Below the pieces are notes generated by a model. The model was not told the DNA's origin. It worked only from the letters and a program-made list of their open reading frames with translations, and did not search any database. Below are positions 46,092-53,873 of a stretch of DNA of 64,000 nt, piece after piece. The DNA lies in assembly GCF_000422685.1 (NCBI RefSeq), contig NZ_KE383903.1, forward strand, positions 387,402 to 451,401, written 5' to 3'. This DNA comes from Flavobacterium gelidilacus DSM 15343 (GTDB lineage Bacteria; Bacteroidota; Bacteroidia; Flavobacteriales; Flavobacteriaceae). The translations under genes were made by a program, and so were the position numbers. Numbering within the stretch: the stretch's first letter is position 1; each line of letters starts with the position of its first letter.

Positions 46092-46583
46092 TTAATTTGA
46101 ATATAAATTTTTTACAAAATTCAAGTTTAAGTCATCATTGACTTTAAAAAAATAGTTCAATTGCCATTTTTGAGTTGCAATTGCTTGTTGACTTATCGTT
46201 TTGTCCCAAATTGAATAAACTCTAAAACCTCTTTTTCCGTCTTTTTTTGAAGTTGAAATAATTCCTTTTTCAATCAAAACTGATTTTGGAAATACAAATT
46301 GTCCTACTTTATTTTCTGTTTGAACATTTATAACATAATAATCAATTGCATTATTTTCTGAAAATGGTTCTGTAATTCCTTCTTTATTTCTTTTCCAAAA
46401 CGTTACAAATTGTCCAATCTTTTTTGGTGTGATTTTCGAACTTCTAAAAATTATTTTTTTTTCATCCAAAATAAATTCACATCCATCATATTCTTTACTT
46501 TCTTTGTCAATTATAACATCTGTAACTTTGAAATTGCATTTATCAAAAACTAAAAACTTTATTTTATCTAAAGAATTAGTCAT
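46092..46583 (-). CDS. MepB family protein
   Basis: The protein has 163 residues and carries the family pattern KKIIFRSSKITPKKIGQFVTFWKRNKEG...PFSENNAIDYYVI and FVFPKSVLIEKGIIS...KKDGKRGFRVY. MepB was named from the S. aureus mepRAB locus; no activity is established. Its ATG lies inside the end of the OmpA-lipoprotein gene (8-nt overlap, ATGACTAA), so translation is probably coupled. No MepR or MepA homologue is nearby. Confidence 0.88.
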   Translation of the reverse strand: MTNSLDKIKFLVFDKCNFKVTDVIIDKESKEYDGCEFILDEKKIIFRSSKITPKKIGQFVTFWKRNKEGITEPFSENNAIDYYVINVQTENKVGQFVFPKSVLIEKGIISTSKKDGKRGFRVYSIWDKTISQQAIATQKWQLNYFFKVNDDLNLNFVKNLYSN

Positions 46584-47544
46584 TTAAATCATTCAACATC
46601 TTAGAAATCTCATCTAATTTTGGTGTTAAAATAATTTCAATTCTTCTGTTTTTTGCTTTTCCAATTGCGTTGTCGTTTGAAGCCATTGGAGCAAATTCTC
46701 CACGACCAGCAGCTGTTAAGTTCTTTTTATCAATAGTTTTGTTTTCTGCTAAGATGTTTACGATTGCTGTTGCTCTTTTTGTAGATAAATCCCAATTGTT
46801 TTCAACAGAACCAATACTTCCAGAGAATTTATCGTTATCTGTATGTCCTTCAATCAAAACTGAAATTTCTGGATTTTCACCCAATACTTTTCCTAAAGCT
46901 ACAACTGCTTTTTTACCTTCAGTTCCAACAGTCCAACTTCCTGATTCAAATAACAATTTGTTTTCCATAGAAACATATACTTTTCCGTTTCTATGTTCTA
47001 CTGTTAGTCCTTTTCCTTCAAAAGCATTTAAGGCTTTAGATAAATTGTCTTTTAATTTTTTCATTCCAGCATCTTTTGCCGCAATCATTTCTTCTAATTC
47101 ATTTAAGCGTTTTGAACTGGCTTCTAAATCGGCTTTCAATTTATTTAGTCGATCTTGTTCTGCGTTTAATGTTTTTTGCTTGGCATCTAATTCTGCAATC
47201 AATTCTCTGTTTTTATTGATGTTTGCTGCTAAAGCTTGATTGCTATCTTTTTCTAAAGCATCATAAGAAGCTTTTAAATTGTCATAGCTTTTCTTAGTAG
47301 CTGCATAATCATTCGCTAGTTTATCTCTTTCTGCTTTAGTTTTATCAAATTGCGATTGTAGGTCTTTAACTTGAATGTCTAAGGCATTTTTATCTTTCTT
47401 TAAGGTTGCGTTTTCGTCAAACAAATTGTTGCGTTCTTTTTTAACATCAGCAAATTTGTTTTCTAAATCGTTATAAATTTTCTTAGAAACACATGAAGTT
47501 GTTAATCCAACAACTACTAAACTTAGGGCAAGTTTTTTTATCAT
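46576..47544 (-). CDS. OmpA family peptidoglycan-binding lipoprotein
   Basis: From the ATG at 47544 the protein has 322 residues. A lipoprotein signal (MIKKLALSLVVVGLTTSCVSKK, Cys18) is followed by a long coiled coil (about residues 20-190, repeated KKDKNALDIQVKDLQ-like heptads) and an OmpA domain (VSMENKLLFESGSW, ISVLIEGHTDNDKF, LSTKRATAIVNIL, GRGEFAPMASNDN, NRRIEIIL). The OmpA domain binds peptidoglycan and the lipid anchors the coiled coil to the outer membrane. Upstream in-frame starts at 47556 and 47631 overlap a repeat and were rejected. Its 3' end overlaps mepB. Confidence 0.92.
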   Translation of the reverse strand: MIKKLALSLVVVGLTTSCVSKKIYNDLENKFADVKKERNNLFDENATLKKDKNALDIQVKDLQSQFDKTKAERDKLANDYAATKKSYDNLKASYDALEKDSNQALAANINKNRELIAELDAKQKTLNAEQDRLNKLKADLEASSKRLNELEEMIAAKDAGMKKLKDNLSKALNAFEGKGLTVEHRNGKVYVSMENKLLFESGSWTVGTEGKKAVVALGKVLGENPEISVLIEGHTDNDKFSGSIGSVENNWDLSTKRATAIVNILAENKTIDKKNLTAAGRGEFAPMASNDNAIGKAKNRRIEIILTPKLDEISKMLNDLND

Positions 47545-47551
47545 TTTTTTG

Positions 47552-47576
47552 GTCATTAAGAGGAACGAAGTAATCT
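47552..47576. repeat. Degenerate copy of a dispersed repeat (GAGGAACGAAGTAATCT)
   Basis: The block from 47552 to 47576 (GTCATTAAGAGGAACG onward) resembles the stem arms of the element at 29747-29803, which read ATTGCGAGAATGAAGTAATCT and its inverted partner. From memory, sequences of the form ATTGCGAGGAACGAAGCAATC are widespread between flavobacterial genes. It lies immediately upstream of the OmpA start. Confidence 0.55.
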
Positions 47577-47614
47577 TTTCCTCAATTGTTAATTGTTTTT
47601 TATTAATTATTAAT

Positions 47615-47635
47615 CCGTTGACTAAAGTCAAACGG
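47615..47635. repeat. Imperfect palindrome upstream of the OmpA lipoprotein gene
   Basis: CCGTT-GACT-AA-AGTC-AAACGG forms a hairpin with one bulged base, between the OmpA gene and xth. Bases 47545-47684 hold this, the repeat above and AT-rich sequence only. Confidence 0.5.
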
Positions 47636-47684
47636 CAATGAAGTTCTTTTTATTGTAATTGTTTTTTGTAATTGATATTGAATT

Positions 47685-48446
47685 CTAATCAATTTCTACT
47701 AAAACCGGACAATGGTCTGAATGTTTCGCCTCTGGTAATATTAAGGCTCTTGTTAATCTATCTTTTAAATTTTCATTTGCCAAGCAATAATCAATTCTCC
47801 AACCTTTATTATTTCCTCTTGCTCCTGCTCTATAACTCCACCAACTATAATTATGAGGTTCTTTATTAAAACTTCGAAATGTATCAATAAATCCAGATTT
47901 CATAAATTTATCTAGCCAAGCTCTTTCCTCTGGCAAAAATCCAGATGTGTTTTTATTTTGTACTGGATTATGAATATCAATCGCTTCATGACAAATGTTA
48001 TAATCACCACATATCATCAAATTTGGTATCTCTTTTTTTAGCTCGTTTATATAACTTTGAAAATCATCCATAAACATGAATTTATGGTCTAATCTTTCAA
48101 TATTGGTTCCAGATGGCAAATACAAACTCATAACTGAAACTGTATCGAAGTCGACACGAAGAGTTCTTCCTTCGAAATCTATATGTTCTATACCTGCACC
48201 AAATTCGACATGGTTGGGTTTTGTTTTACACAAAATAGCAACTCCACTATATCCTTTTTTTTGAGCTGAAAAATAATATTGATACGGATAACCAGCATTT
48301 GTAATTTCTTCTGTCGGAATTTGATCTTCGTTGGCTTTTATTTCTTGCAAACAAATCACGTCTGGATTAGCTTGTTGCAACCATTCTATAAAGCCCTTTT
48401 TAATGGCTGCTCTAATGCCGTTTACGTTATATGAGATAATCTTCAT
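47685..48446 (-). CDS. xth: Exodeoxyribonuclease III (AP endonuclease)
   Basis: The protein has 253 residues of the EEP nuclease fold. Catalytic motifs are SYNVNGIRAAIKKG, DVICLQEIKA (Glu), PNLMICGDYNICH (Asp, Asn), WRIDYCLAN and HSDHCPVLVEI (Asp-His). It removes abasic sites and 3' blocks in base-excision repair. It is a single-gene unit with its own -7 box, divergent from the acyltransferase at 48632. Confidence 0.96.
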   Translation of the reverse strand: MKIISYNVNGIRAAIKKGFIEWLQQANPDVICLQEIKANEDQIPTEEITNAGYPYQYYFSAQKKGYSGVAILCKTKPNHVEFGAGIEHIDFEGRTLRVDFDTVSVMSLYLPSGTNIERLDHKFMFMDDFQSYINELKKEIPNLMICGDYNICHEAIDIHNPVQNKNTSGFLPEERAWLDKFMKSGFIDTFRSFNKEPHNYSWWSYRAGARGNNKGWRIDYCLANENLKDRLTRALILPEAKHSDHCPVLVEID

Positions 48447-48463
48447 GTATATTTTATTTACTT

Positions 48464-48471
48464 CAAAAGTA
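48464..48471 (-). promoter_or_regulatory. -7 box for xth
   Basis: On the minus strand TACTTTTG matches TAnnTTTG, 17 nt before the xth ATG. Confidence 0.55.
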
Positions 48472-48578
48472 CTAAAAAGCTACTAGAATAGTAAACTCCT
48501 TTATATATTTATTAACATCGTTATCAGCATTTTTAATGCTGAAAAATTATTTTTTAATATATAGTTTTTTTAAAGGTT

Positions 48579-48606
48579 TTGATTTAATTTGTTTTGTTTA
48601 TCTTTG
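48579..48606 (+). promoter_or_regulatory. Promoter of the OlsF-like acyltransferase
   Basis: TTG (48579-48581), a 17-nt spacer and TATCTTTG (48599-48606) fit the Bacteroidota consensus. The ATG at 48632 follows after about 25 nt, which rules out the in-frame start at 48536. Confidence 0.65.
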
Positions 48607-48631
48607 TTTCTGGTCAAAAAAAACAATTAAA

Positions 48632-50437
48632 ATGGGATTAGTTTCTGCCAAAGAAGTAGCCAAGGCTATCAATTTAGACAAATATGGTTTTATTGGAACT
48701 TTTTCGGGATGGTTACTGATGAAGTTGACCAAAATATCTACGATAAATAAATTATACAATCGAAATAAGCATTTAGAAGGTATTGCTTTTCTTGATGGGC
48801 TTCTTGGTGATCTAGAAATTAAATTTGAAATTCCAGAAGAAGATTTAAAACGTTTACCAAAAGACGGTGCTTATATAACTATTTCTAATCACCCTTTAGG
48901 TGGAATAGACGGTGTTTTATTATTAAAATTAATGCTTGAAAAAGAGCCGGATTTTAAAATAATTGCCAATTTTTTACTGCATAGAATTGAACCTATGAAG
49001 CCCTACATTATGCCTGTTAATCCATTTGAAAACCACAAAGACGCAAAGTCTAGTGTTGCTGGCTTGAAAGATGCATTACGTCATTTAAGTGATGGCAAAC
49101 CTCTTGGTGTTTTTCCTGCTGGAGAAGTTTCTACTTACAAAGATGGTAAATTAGTAGTAGACAAACCTTGGGAAGAAGGTTCTATGAAGTTTATTAAAAA
49201 AGCAAATGTACCTGTTGTACCTATATATTTTCATGCTAAAAACAGCAGGTTGTTTTATTTTTTGAGCAAGCTAAATGACACATTTAGAACAGCTAAATTA
49301 CCTAGCGAAGTTTTAACGCAAAGAAGGCGAGTTATTAAAGTTAGAATAGGGAAGCCTATTTCAGTAAACGAACAAAACGAGATCGAAAATATAGAAGCTT
49401 ATGGTGAATTTCTTAGAAGAAAAACATATATGCTTTCTAATTCGTTTGAGGAAGAAAGTTCGTTTTTAAAAGCTCCACATCTTAACTTATCAACTCCAAA
49501 GCCGCCAAAACAAATAGTTTTACCCGCAAATCATCAACAAATCATAGAAGAGGTTGCTTATTGTCAAGAAAATGATTGCCGTCTTTTGCAAAGTAAAAAT
49601 TATGAAGTTTATTTTATAACAGCCGATAAAATTCCGAATATTCTTCATGAAATTGGTCGTTTGAGAGAAATTACTTTTAGAGAAGTTGGTGAAGGAACAA
49701 ACGAATCCATAGATCTTGACCAATATGACAAATATTATCATCACATGTTTTTGTGGGATAGCGAAACACAATTAATAGCTGGTGCTTATAGAATGGGATT
49801 GGGTTCACATATATATCCAAAATACGGAATTGATGGATTTTATTTGCATGAACTTTTTAGATTTGAACCTGAATTATTCGATATGATGAATAGTTCAATA
49901 GAAATGGGAAGAGCTTTTATTACAAAAGAATACCAACTAAAACCAATGCCTCTTTTCTTATTGTGGAAAGGAATTGTTCATACAACACTTCGTTATCCTG
50001 AACATAAGTATTTAATTGGTGGTGTTAGTATTAGTAATCAATTTACTGATTTTTCTAAATCGTTGATGATTGAGTTTATGAAATCACATTATTACGATCC
50101 TTATGTAGCGCAATATATTCATCCTAAAAAAGAATATAAAGTAAAACTAAAAGATGCTGATAAAGATTTTGTATTCAACGAAACGGAAGCTGATTTAAAT
50201 AAATTCGATAAAATCATAGACGAAATTGAACCAGGAAATCTTCGTTTACCTGTTTTAATTAAGAAATACATCAAGCAAAATGCTAGAGTTGTTGCGTTTA
50301 ATGTTGATCCATTATTCAACAACGCAGTCGACGGTTTAATGTATATAAGAATTGCTGATTTACCTGAAAGTACTGTAAAACCTGTAATGGAAGAATTTCA
50401 GGCTGAATTGGAAAAAAAGGAAAAGAATTTTAAGTAG
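48632..50437 (+). CDS. olsF: Bifunctional acyltransferase, OlsF-like (ornithine lipid synthesis)
   Basis: From the ATG at 48632 the protein has 601 residues. The N-terminal PlsC-like O-acyltransferase (about 60-270) has the acyltransferase block ISNHPLGGIDGVLLLKLML, then GVFPAGEVSTYKDGK and VPVVPIYFHAKNS. The C-terminal half (about 330-570) is a GNAT-like N-acyltransferase (ITFREVGEGTNESIDLDQYDKYYHHMFLWD, ELFRFEPELF, SSIEMGRAFI). This fusion matches OlsF, reported in Serratia and Flavobacterium johnsoniae, which makes ornithine lipid from ornithine in two acylation steps. The function is assigned from that architecture. It is transcribed divergently from xth. Confidence 0.85.
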   Translation: MGLVSAKEVAKAINLDKYGFIGTFSGWLLMKLTKISTINKLYNRNKHLEGIAFLDGLLGDLEIKFEIPEEDLKRLPKDGAYITISNHPLGGIDGVLLLKLMLEKEPDFKIIANFLLHRIEPMKPYIMPVNPFENHKDAKSSVAGLKDALRHLSDGKPLGVFPAGEVSTYKDGKLVVDKPWEEGSMKFIKKANVPVVPIYFHAKNSRLFYFLSKLNDTFRTAKLPSEVLTQRRRVIKVRIGKPISVNEQNEIENIEAYGEFLRRKTYMLSNSFEEESSFLKAPHLNLSTPKPPKQIVLPANHQQIIEEVAYCQENDCRLLQSKNYEVYFITADKIPNILHEIGRLREITFREVGEGTNESIDLDQYDKYYHHMFLWDSETQLIAGAYRMGLGSHIYPKYGIDGFYLHELFRFEPELFDMMNSSIEMGRAFITKEYQLKPMPLFLLWKGIVHTTLRYPEHKYLIGGVSISNQFTDFSKSLMIEFMKSHYYDPYVAQYIHPKKEYKVKLKDADKDFVFNETEADLNKFDKIIDEIEPGNLRLPVLIKKYIKQNARVVAFNVDPLFNNAVDGLMYIRIADLPESTVKPVMEEFQAELEKKEKNFK

Positions 50438-50452
50438 CGTTTTTTGTTTGTT

Positions 50453-50854
50453 TTATTCTTTACCTATTTCATTTATTTCGTCTATATTGCTTTTCGAATC
50501 TGGTCCATAATTATTTTTACCAATTGTTCCTTCACTAAAAAACAATACTAACAACCAGATTCCTCCAATAAAAGGAACAAATACAATTAAAAGAAACCAA
50601 CCACTTTTATCAACATCATGTAACCTTCTAATTGCAACAGCTAAACCTGGAATAAAAGTTGCAAGTATATATATTAAATAAAATGGTCCACCTGAACCTT
50701 TTTCAAAATTTAGACCCAAATTAACATCTATTAAATATGCAGCTATTGCAAATAGAAAATTAAAAAGGACAAAATACCAATATTCTGATCTTCTAGCTCT
50801 ACCACTAAAATTTGCATAATTTTCAACAACAACTTTCTTATACCAATTGAACAT
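50453..50854 (-). CDS. DUF805 small membrane protein
   Basis: The protein has 133 residues. The DUF805 start MFNWYKKVVVENYANFSGRARRSEYWYFVLFNFLF and three to four transmembrane helices are visible, with IPGLAVAIRRLHDVDKSGWFLL as the central motif. Function unknown. It is the last of three small membrane protein genes on this strand, with a 30-nt gap to the DUF2752 gene. Confidence 0.9.
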   Translation of the reverse strand: MFNWYKKVVVENYANFSGRARRSEYWYFVLFNFLFAIAAYLIDVNLGLNFEKGSGGPFYLIYILATFIPGLAVAIRRLHDVDKSGWFLLIVFVPFIGGIWLLVLFFSEGTIGKNNYGPDSKSNIDEINEIGKE

Positions 50855-50884
50855 TTTAATTTTTTTACAATATTATATTTTAAA

Positions 50885-51328
50885 TTAACCCCAAATTGAT
50901 TGTTCAACAATAGAATCCAAATTATTTTCTTTTATAAAAAGCACAAGTCTTATAACGTGGTAGCCAATTAAAAAAGCAGCTAAATAATACGCTAATTTTC
51001 TATTGAAAAACCATGCTCTAAAATAGGTTTTCTTTGTTTTTAATTCCACTAAAAAAAGAACAATAATAAAAAGACAAAAACCAACTACCAGTGGTCCAAA
51101 TAAATGATAACTTAAACTTTTAAGTAAATTTCCATCATAAAAATAAACTATTGATTTAGTAATTCCACATGAAGGACAAGGAAAGCCAGTAACCATTTTT
51201 AAAGGACAAAGAGACTGTTCTGTATCTAAAGAATTATTGCTGTTTTGAAACCACAAAACAAAAGGTATTACAAGTGTTGCAAAAGCACCTGTAATACCTA
51301 GAATTCTATTTAAAACAAAAGGTTTTAT
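50885..51328 (-). CDS. DUF2752 membrane protein with non-ATG start
   Basis: The domain core is SLCPLKMVTGFPCPSCGITKSIVYFYDGN, with the CxxxxxxGxxCPxCG pattern of DUF2752. The first in-frame ATG-like start is TTG at 51256, but the 24 codons before it encode IKPFVLNRILGITGAFATL and VIPFVL, a convincing first transmembrane helix with basic residues at its start. No ATG, GTG or TTG exists there. The most upstream candidate is ATA at 51326-51328, overlapping the stop of the DUF4234 gene. The true start is therefore uncertain. Three helices in all. Function unknown. Confidence 0.7.
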   Translation of the reverse strand: MKPFVLNRILGITGAFATLVIPFVLWFQNSNNSLDTEQSLCPLKMVTGFPCPSCGITKSIVYFYDGNLLKSLSYHLFGPLVVGFCLFIIVLFLVELKTKKTYFRAWFFNRKLAYYLAAFLIGYHVIRLVLFIKENNLDSIVEQSIWG

Positions 51329-51711
51329 GAGTATAATCTATTGATATCTCCTTGTACAATCATTGCAGCTGCAAAAGGAAAAAATAATCCCAATATAATT
51401 AATAAAGTTGACTGATCTTTTTCCAACTCTTTAGTTAATTTGTAAACATTTGGCAAACCTTCTTTTCCTATTACGTAATAAAAATATAGGTTTACTGGCA
51501 AACAACATCCTGAAAAAACAGCTATTGGCGTAGAAATTACTTCTCTATTTGAAACAGCATTAATTACTTCGGCAACTTTAATGTTCCAATAAATTAAGTA
51601 TAATCCACAAGTTATAAAGCTTAAAAGCAATACTACAATTGGGTCTACTTTAAATACAGGAATATTTGCACTAGGCTGATTCCACTGTTCAGGTGTTTTT
51701 GTTGTTTCCAT
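51325..51711 (-). CDS. DUF4234 membrane protein
   Basis: The protein has 128 residues. A hydrophilic N-terminal tail of about 20 residues precedes a DUF4234 domain with VVLLLSFITCGLYLIYWNIKVAEVIN and further helices SGCCLPVNLYFYYVI and STLLIILGLFFPFAAAMIV. The function is unknown. It is the first gene of a run of three small membrane protein genes (DUF4234, DUF2752, DUF805). Confidence 0.85.
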   Translation of the reverse strand: METTKTPEQWNQPSANIPVFKVDPIVVLLLSFITCGLYLIYWNIKVAEVINAVSNREVISTPIAVFSGCCLPVNLYFYYVIGKEGLPNVYKLTKELEKDQSTLLIILGLFFPFAAAMIVQGDINRLYS

Positions 51712-51761
51712 TTCGTTTTAGTTTTAGTTTTTGGTTAATTAGTTAGTTTATAAAGTTGTTT

Positions 51762-53120
51762 TTATTGAAATACTGAGTCAATCGGTTCCCAAAGTTCAAT
51801 TTTGTTGTTTTCTGGGTCAAGAATCCAAGCAAACTTTCCATACTCATAAGTCTGCATTTCATCTATAATTGTTACACCTTCTTGTACTAATTTTTTTAAT
51901 AATGTTTCTAAGTCATGTACTCGAAAGTTTTGCATGAACTGTTTTTCGGAAGGTTCAAAGTAGTTTGTGTCATTTTTAAAAGTACTCCATTGTGTCGAAC
52001 AATCGTTTCCTTTTTCATCTTTCCACCAAAAAGTACAACCATAATCATCTGTGTTAAAACCTAAATGCTTTTTGTACCATTCCTTAATCTCATTAGGGTT
52101 TTCAGTTTTGAAGAAAAAGCCACCAATTCCTGTAACTCGTTTTTCTTCTACTTCTGAAATTTCTTCTTTTCTGTAAATTGCTTTGATTTTATCAACTATC
52201 GTTTGTGCTAATTTTTCGTGACTTTCAAATGTCCAACCGGCAATATGTGGTGTTAATAATACGTTTTCCGCTTGACGTAAATATTCGAAACTTTCGTTTT
52301 TACTTTCTTCATCAAATAAATTTTCAAAAGATAGTTTTTCGTATTCCAAAACATCTAAACCAGCACCTAAAACTTTTCCTGATTTTAAGGCTTCCACTAA
52401 ATCTGAAGTCACAACACTTTTTCCACGAGCTGTGTTGATTAACCAAAATGGTTTTTGAAAAGCATTTAGGCATGCAGCATTCACCATTTTATCTGTTTCT
52501 GGTGTCCAAGGAATGTGTAAACTCAGCACATCTGCTTTTTCTTGAAGTTCTTTTAAAGTGACTTGTTTTGCATTGGCATCAGCAACATTTTCTTGAATAT
52601 CATAGCATAAAACTTCAACCTCAAAACCTCTTAGCTTTTTAGCAAAAGCTTTTCCCATATTTCCGTAACCGATTATTCCAACCGTTTTTCCGTCTAACTC
52701 ATGTCCACGATTGGCTTCACGATTCCATTGACCATTTTTGACTTCCGCATTAGCTTTATTAAGGTTGTTGAATAGAGAAAGTAACATTCCTAACGCTTGT
52801 TCTCCAACAGCATTTCTATTACCTTCTGGAGCAGCAATTAGTTGAATGTTCTTTGAAGTTGCGTAATCACAATCAATACTTTCTAAACCCGCTCCTACTC
52901 TTGCAATAAATTGAAGATTTGTAGCTTTATCTATAAATGTTTTATCAATTTTAAAGCGACTTCGAATTACAATTCCGTGATAGTTATGAATTTTGGCTTC
53001 GATTTCTTCTTTAGTTGAAGTAAAATCTTCTTCGTTTTGAAATCCTAACTCTTTTAATTGTTCAATTAATAAAGGATTATTGGAATCTATATGAAGGATT
53101 TTTATGTTTTTGGTTGTCAT
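51762..53120 (-). CDS. D-isomer 2-hydroxyacid dehydrogenase fused to a VOC (glyoxalase-like) domain
   Basis: The protein has 452 residues in a single uninterrupted frame. Residues 1 to about 315 are a SerA-like dehydrogenase: NAD motif GIIGYGNMG (G151, G153, G156), catalytic R232 in NTARGKS, E259 in LDVLEYE and H292 in LTPHIAGW. About 12 charged residues then join it to a VOC domain (329-452) beginning VTGIGGFFFKTENPNEIKEWYKKHLGF and ending PENNKIELWEP. Typical dehydrogenases in this group end where the linker starts. It could be a serine-pathway enzyme (phosphoglycerate dehydrogenase-like) or another 2-hydroxyacid dehydrogenase. The VOC ligand is unknown. Confidence 0.9.
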   Translation of the reverse strand: MTTKNIKILHIDSNNPLLIEQLKELGFQNEEDFTSTKEEIEAKIHNYHGIVIRSRFKIDKTFIDKATNLQFIARVGAGLESIDCDYATSKNIQLIAAPEGNRNAVGEQALGMLLSLFNNLNKANAEVKNGQWNREANRGHELDGKTVGIIGYGNMGKAFAKKLRGFEVEVLCYDIQENVADANAKQVTLKELQEKADVLSLHIPWTPETDKMVNAACLNAFQKPFWLINTARGKSVVTSDLVEALKSGKVLGAGLDVLEYEKLSFENLFDEESKNESFEYLRQAENVLLTPHIAGWTFESHEKLAQTIVDKIKAIYRKEEISEVEEKRVTGIGGFFFKTENPNEIKEWYKKHLGFNTDDYGCTFWWKDEKGNDCSTQWSTFKNDTNYFEPSEKQFMQNFRVHDLETLLKKLVQEGVTIIDEMQTYEYGKFAWILDPENNKIELWEPIDSVFQ

Positions 53121-53196
53121 GATTTTGTATAAAAGGTTAAAGATAATTTTTTTCTAAAACTTTCTTATAAATATATTTTTTCTTTACTTTTAAAAA

Positions 53197-53871
53197 ATGA
53201 AAAAACTATTCTTCTTTCTGTTATTAAGTCAAACTCTTCATGCACAACATATTTATGATTTTGACTATATGTTAGAATATAAAAACAAAATTGATTCAAC
53301 GAAACTTATTTCAAATCCAACCTATTTAGTAAATTCTAATGCAAACAATTATTTTGTACTCATTTACAAAAAAGATAGTTTGAATATTGATTTGCATTTT
53401 GGAGAAATGAATGGAAAAAAACAACCCAGAGTATTTTCAACTGTAAATGCAATGGATTTCATTGTGAATAAATCAATTTTTGTTTCGTGTGAAGCAATTA
53501 TGTATGCTTCTGAATATCCTTTTAAATATAAAGTAAAAGATTACTATTTTGAAAACTTAAAAGACACATTAATTGAAAATGTATCTTATTATCATTATAC
53601 TATAAAATCTAATCGAAGTTTAAAATATCAAAAAAGAAATAATATCGATCAGTTTCATTATATAGTTGATAAAAACAGTAATTCATTTTTACCTTATTTT
53701 ACACATCAGACAGTATATGAAAAATATATAACAGACAAGAAACTAATTCCAAATGGAATCCTAAAAATAAAATACTATACCAATTGGGAAAATAAAATTA
53801 CAAATAAATGGGTTTTGGAAAAAATAACTCCTGTTAAAAAAGAATTGATTATTCCCGAAGATTGCGATTAA
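53197..53871 (+). CDS. Secreted hypothetical protein
   Basis: The protein has 224 residues with a signal peptide (MKKLFFFLLLSQTLHAQ). The mature part is mainly beta-strand and rich in aromatic residues and lysine, with no known motif and no T9SS tail. It ends 2 nt from the stop of the convergent mgtE, so the two share a short overlapping 3' region without an obvious terminator. Function unknown. Confidence 0.65.
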   Translation: MKKLFFFLLLSQTLHAQHIYDFDYMLEYKNKIDSTKLISNPTYLVNSNANNYFVLIYKKDSLNIDLHFGEMNGKKQPRVFSTVNAMDFIVNKSIFVSCEAIMYASEYPFKYKVKDYYFENLKDTLIENVSYYHYTIKSNRSLKYQKRNNIDQFHYIVDKNSNSFLPYFTHQTVYEKYITDKKLIPNGILKIKYYTNWENKITNKWVLEKITPVKKELIIPEDCD

Positions 53872-53873
53872 AA

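Noticed and set aside
46670..47239. 189-codon open frame on the plus strand, antisense to the OmpA lipoprotein
   Set aside because: It is an artefact of the repetitive coiled-coil coding sequence on the other strand.
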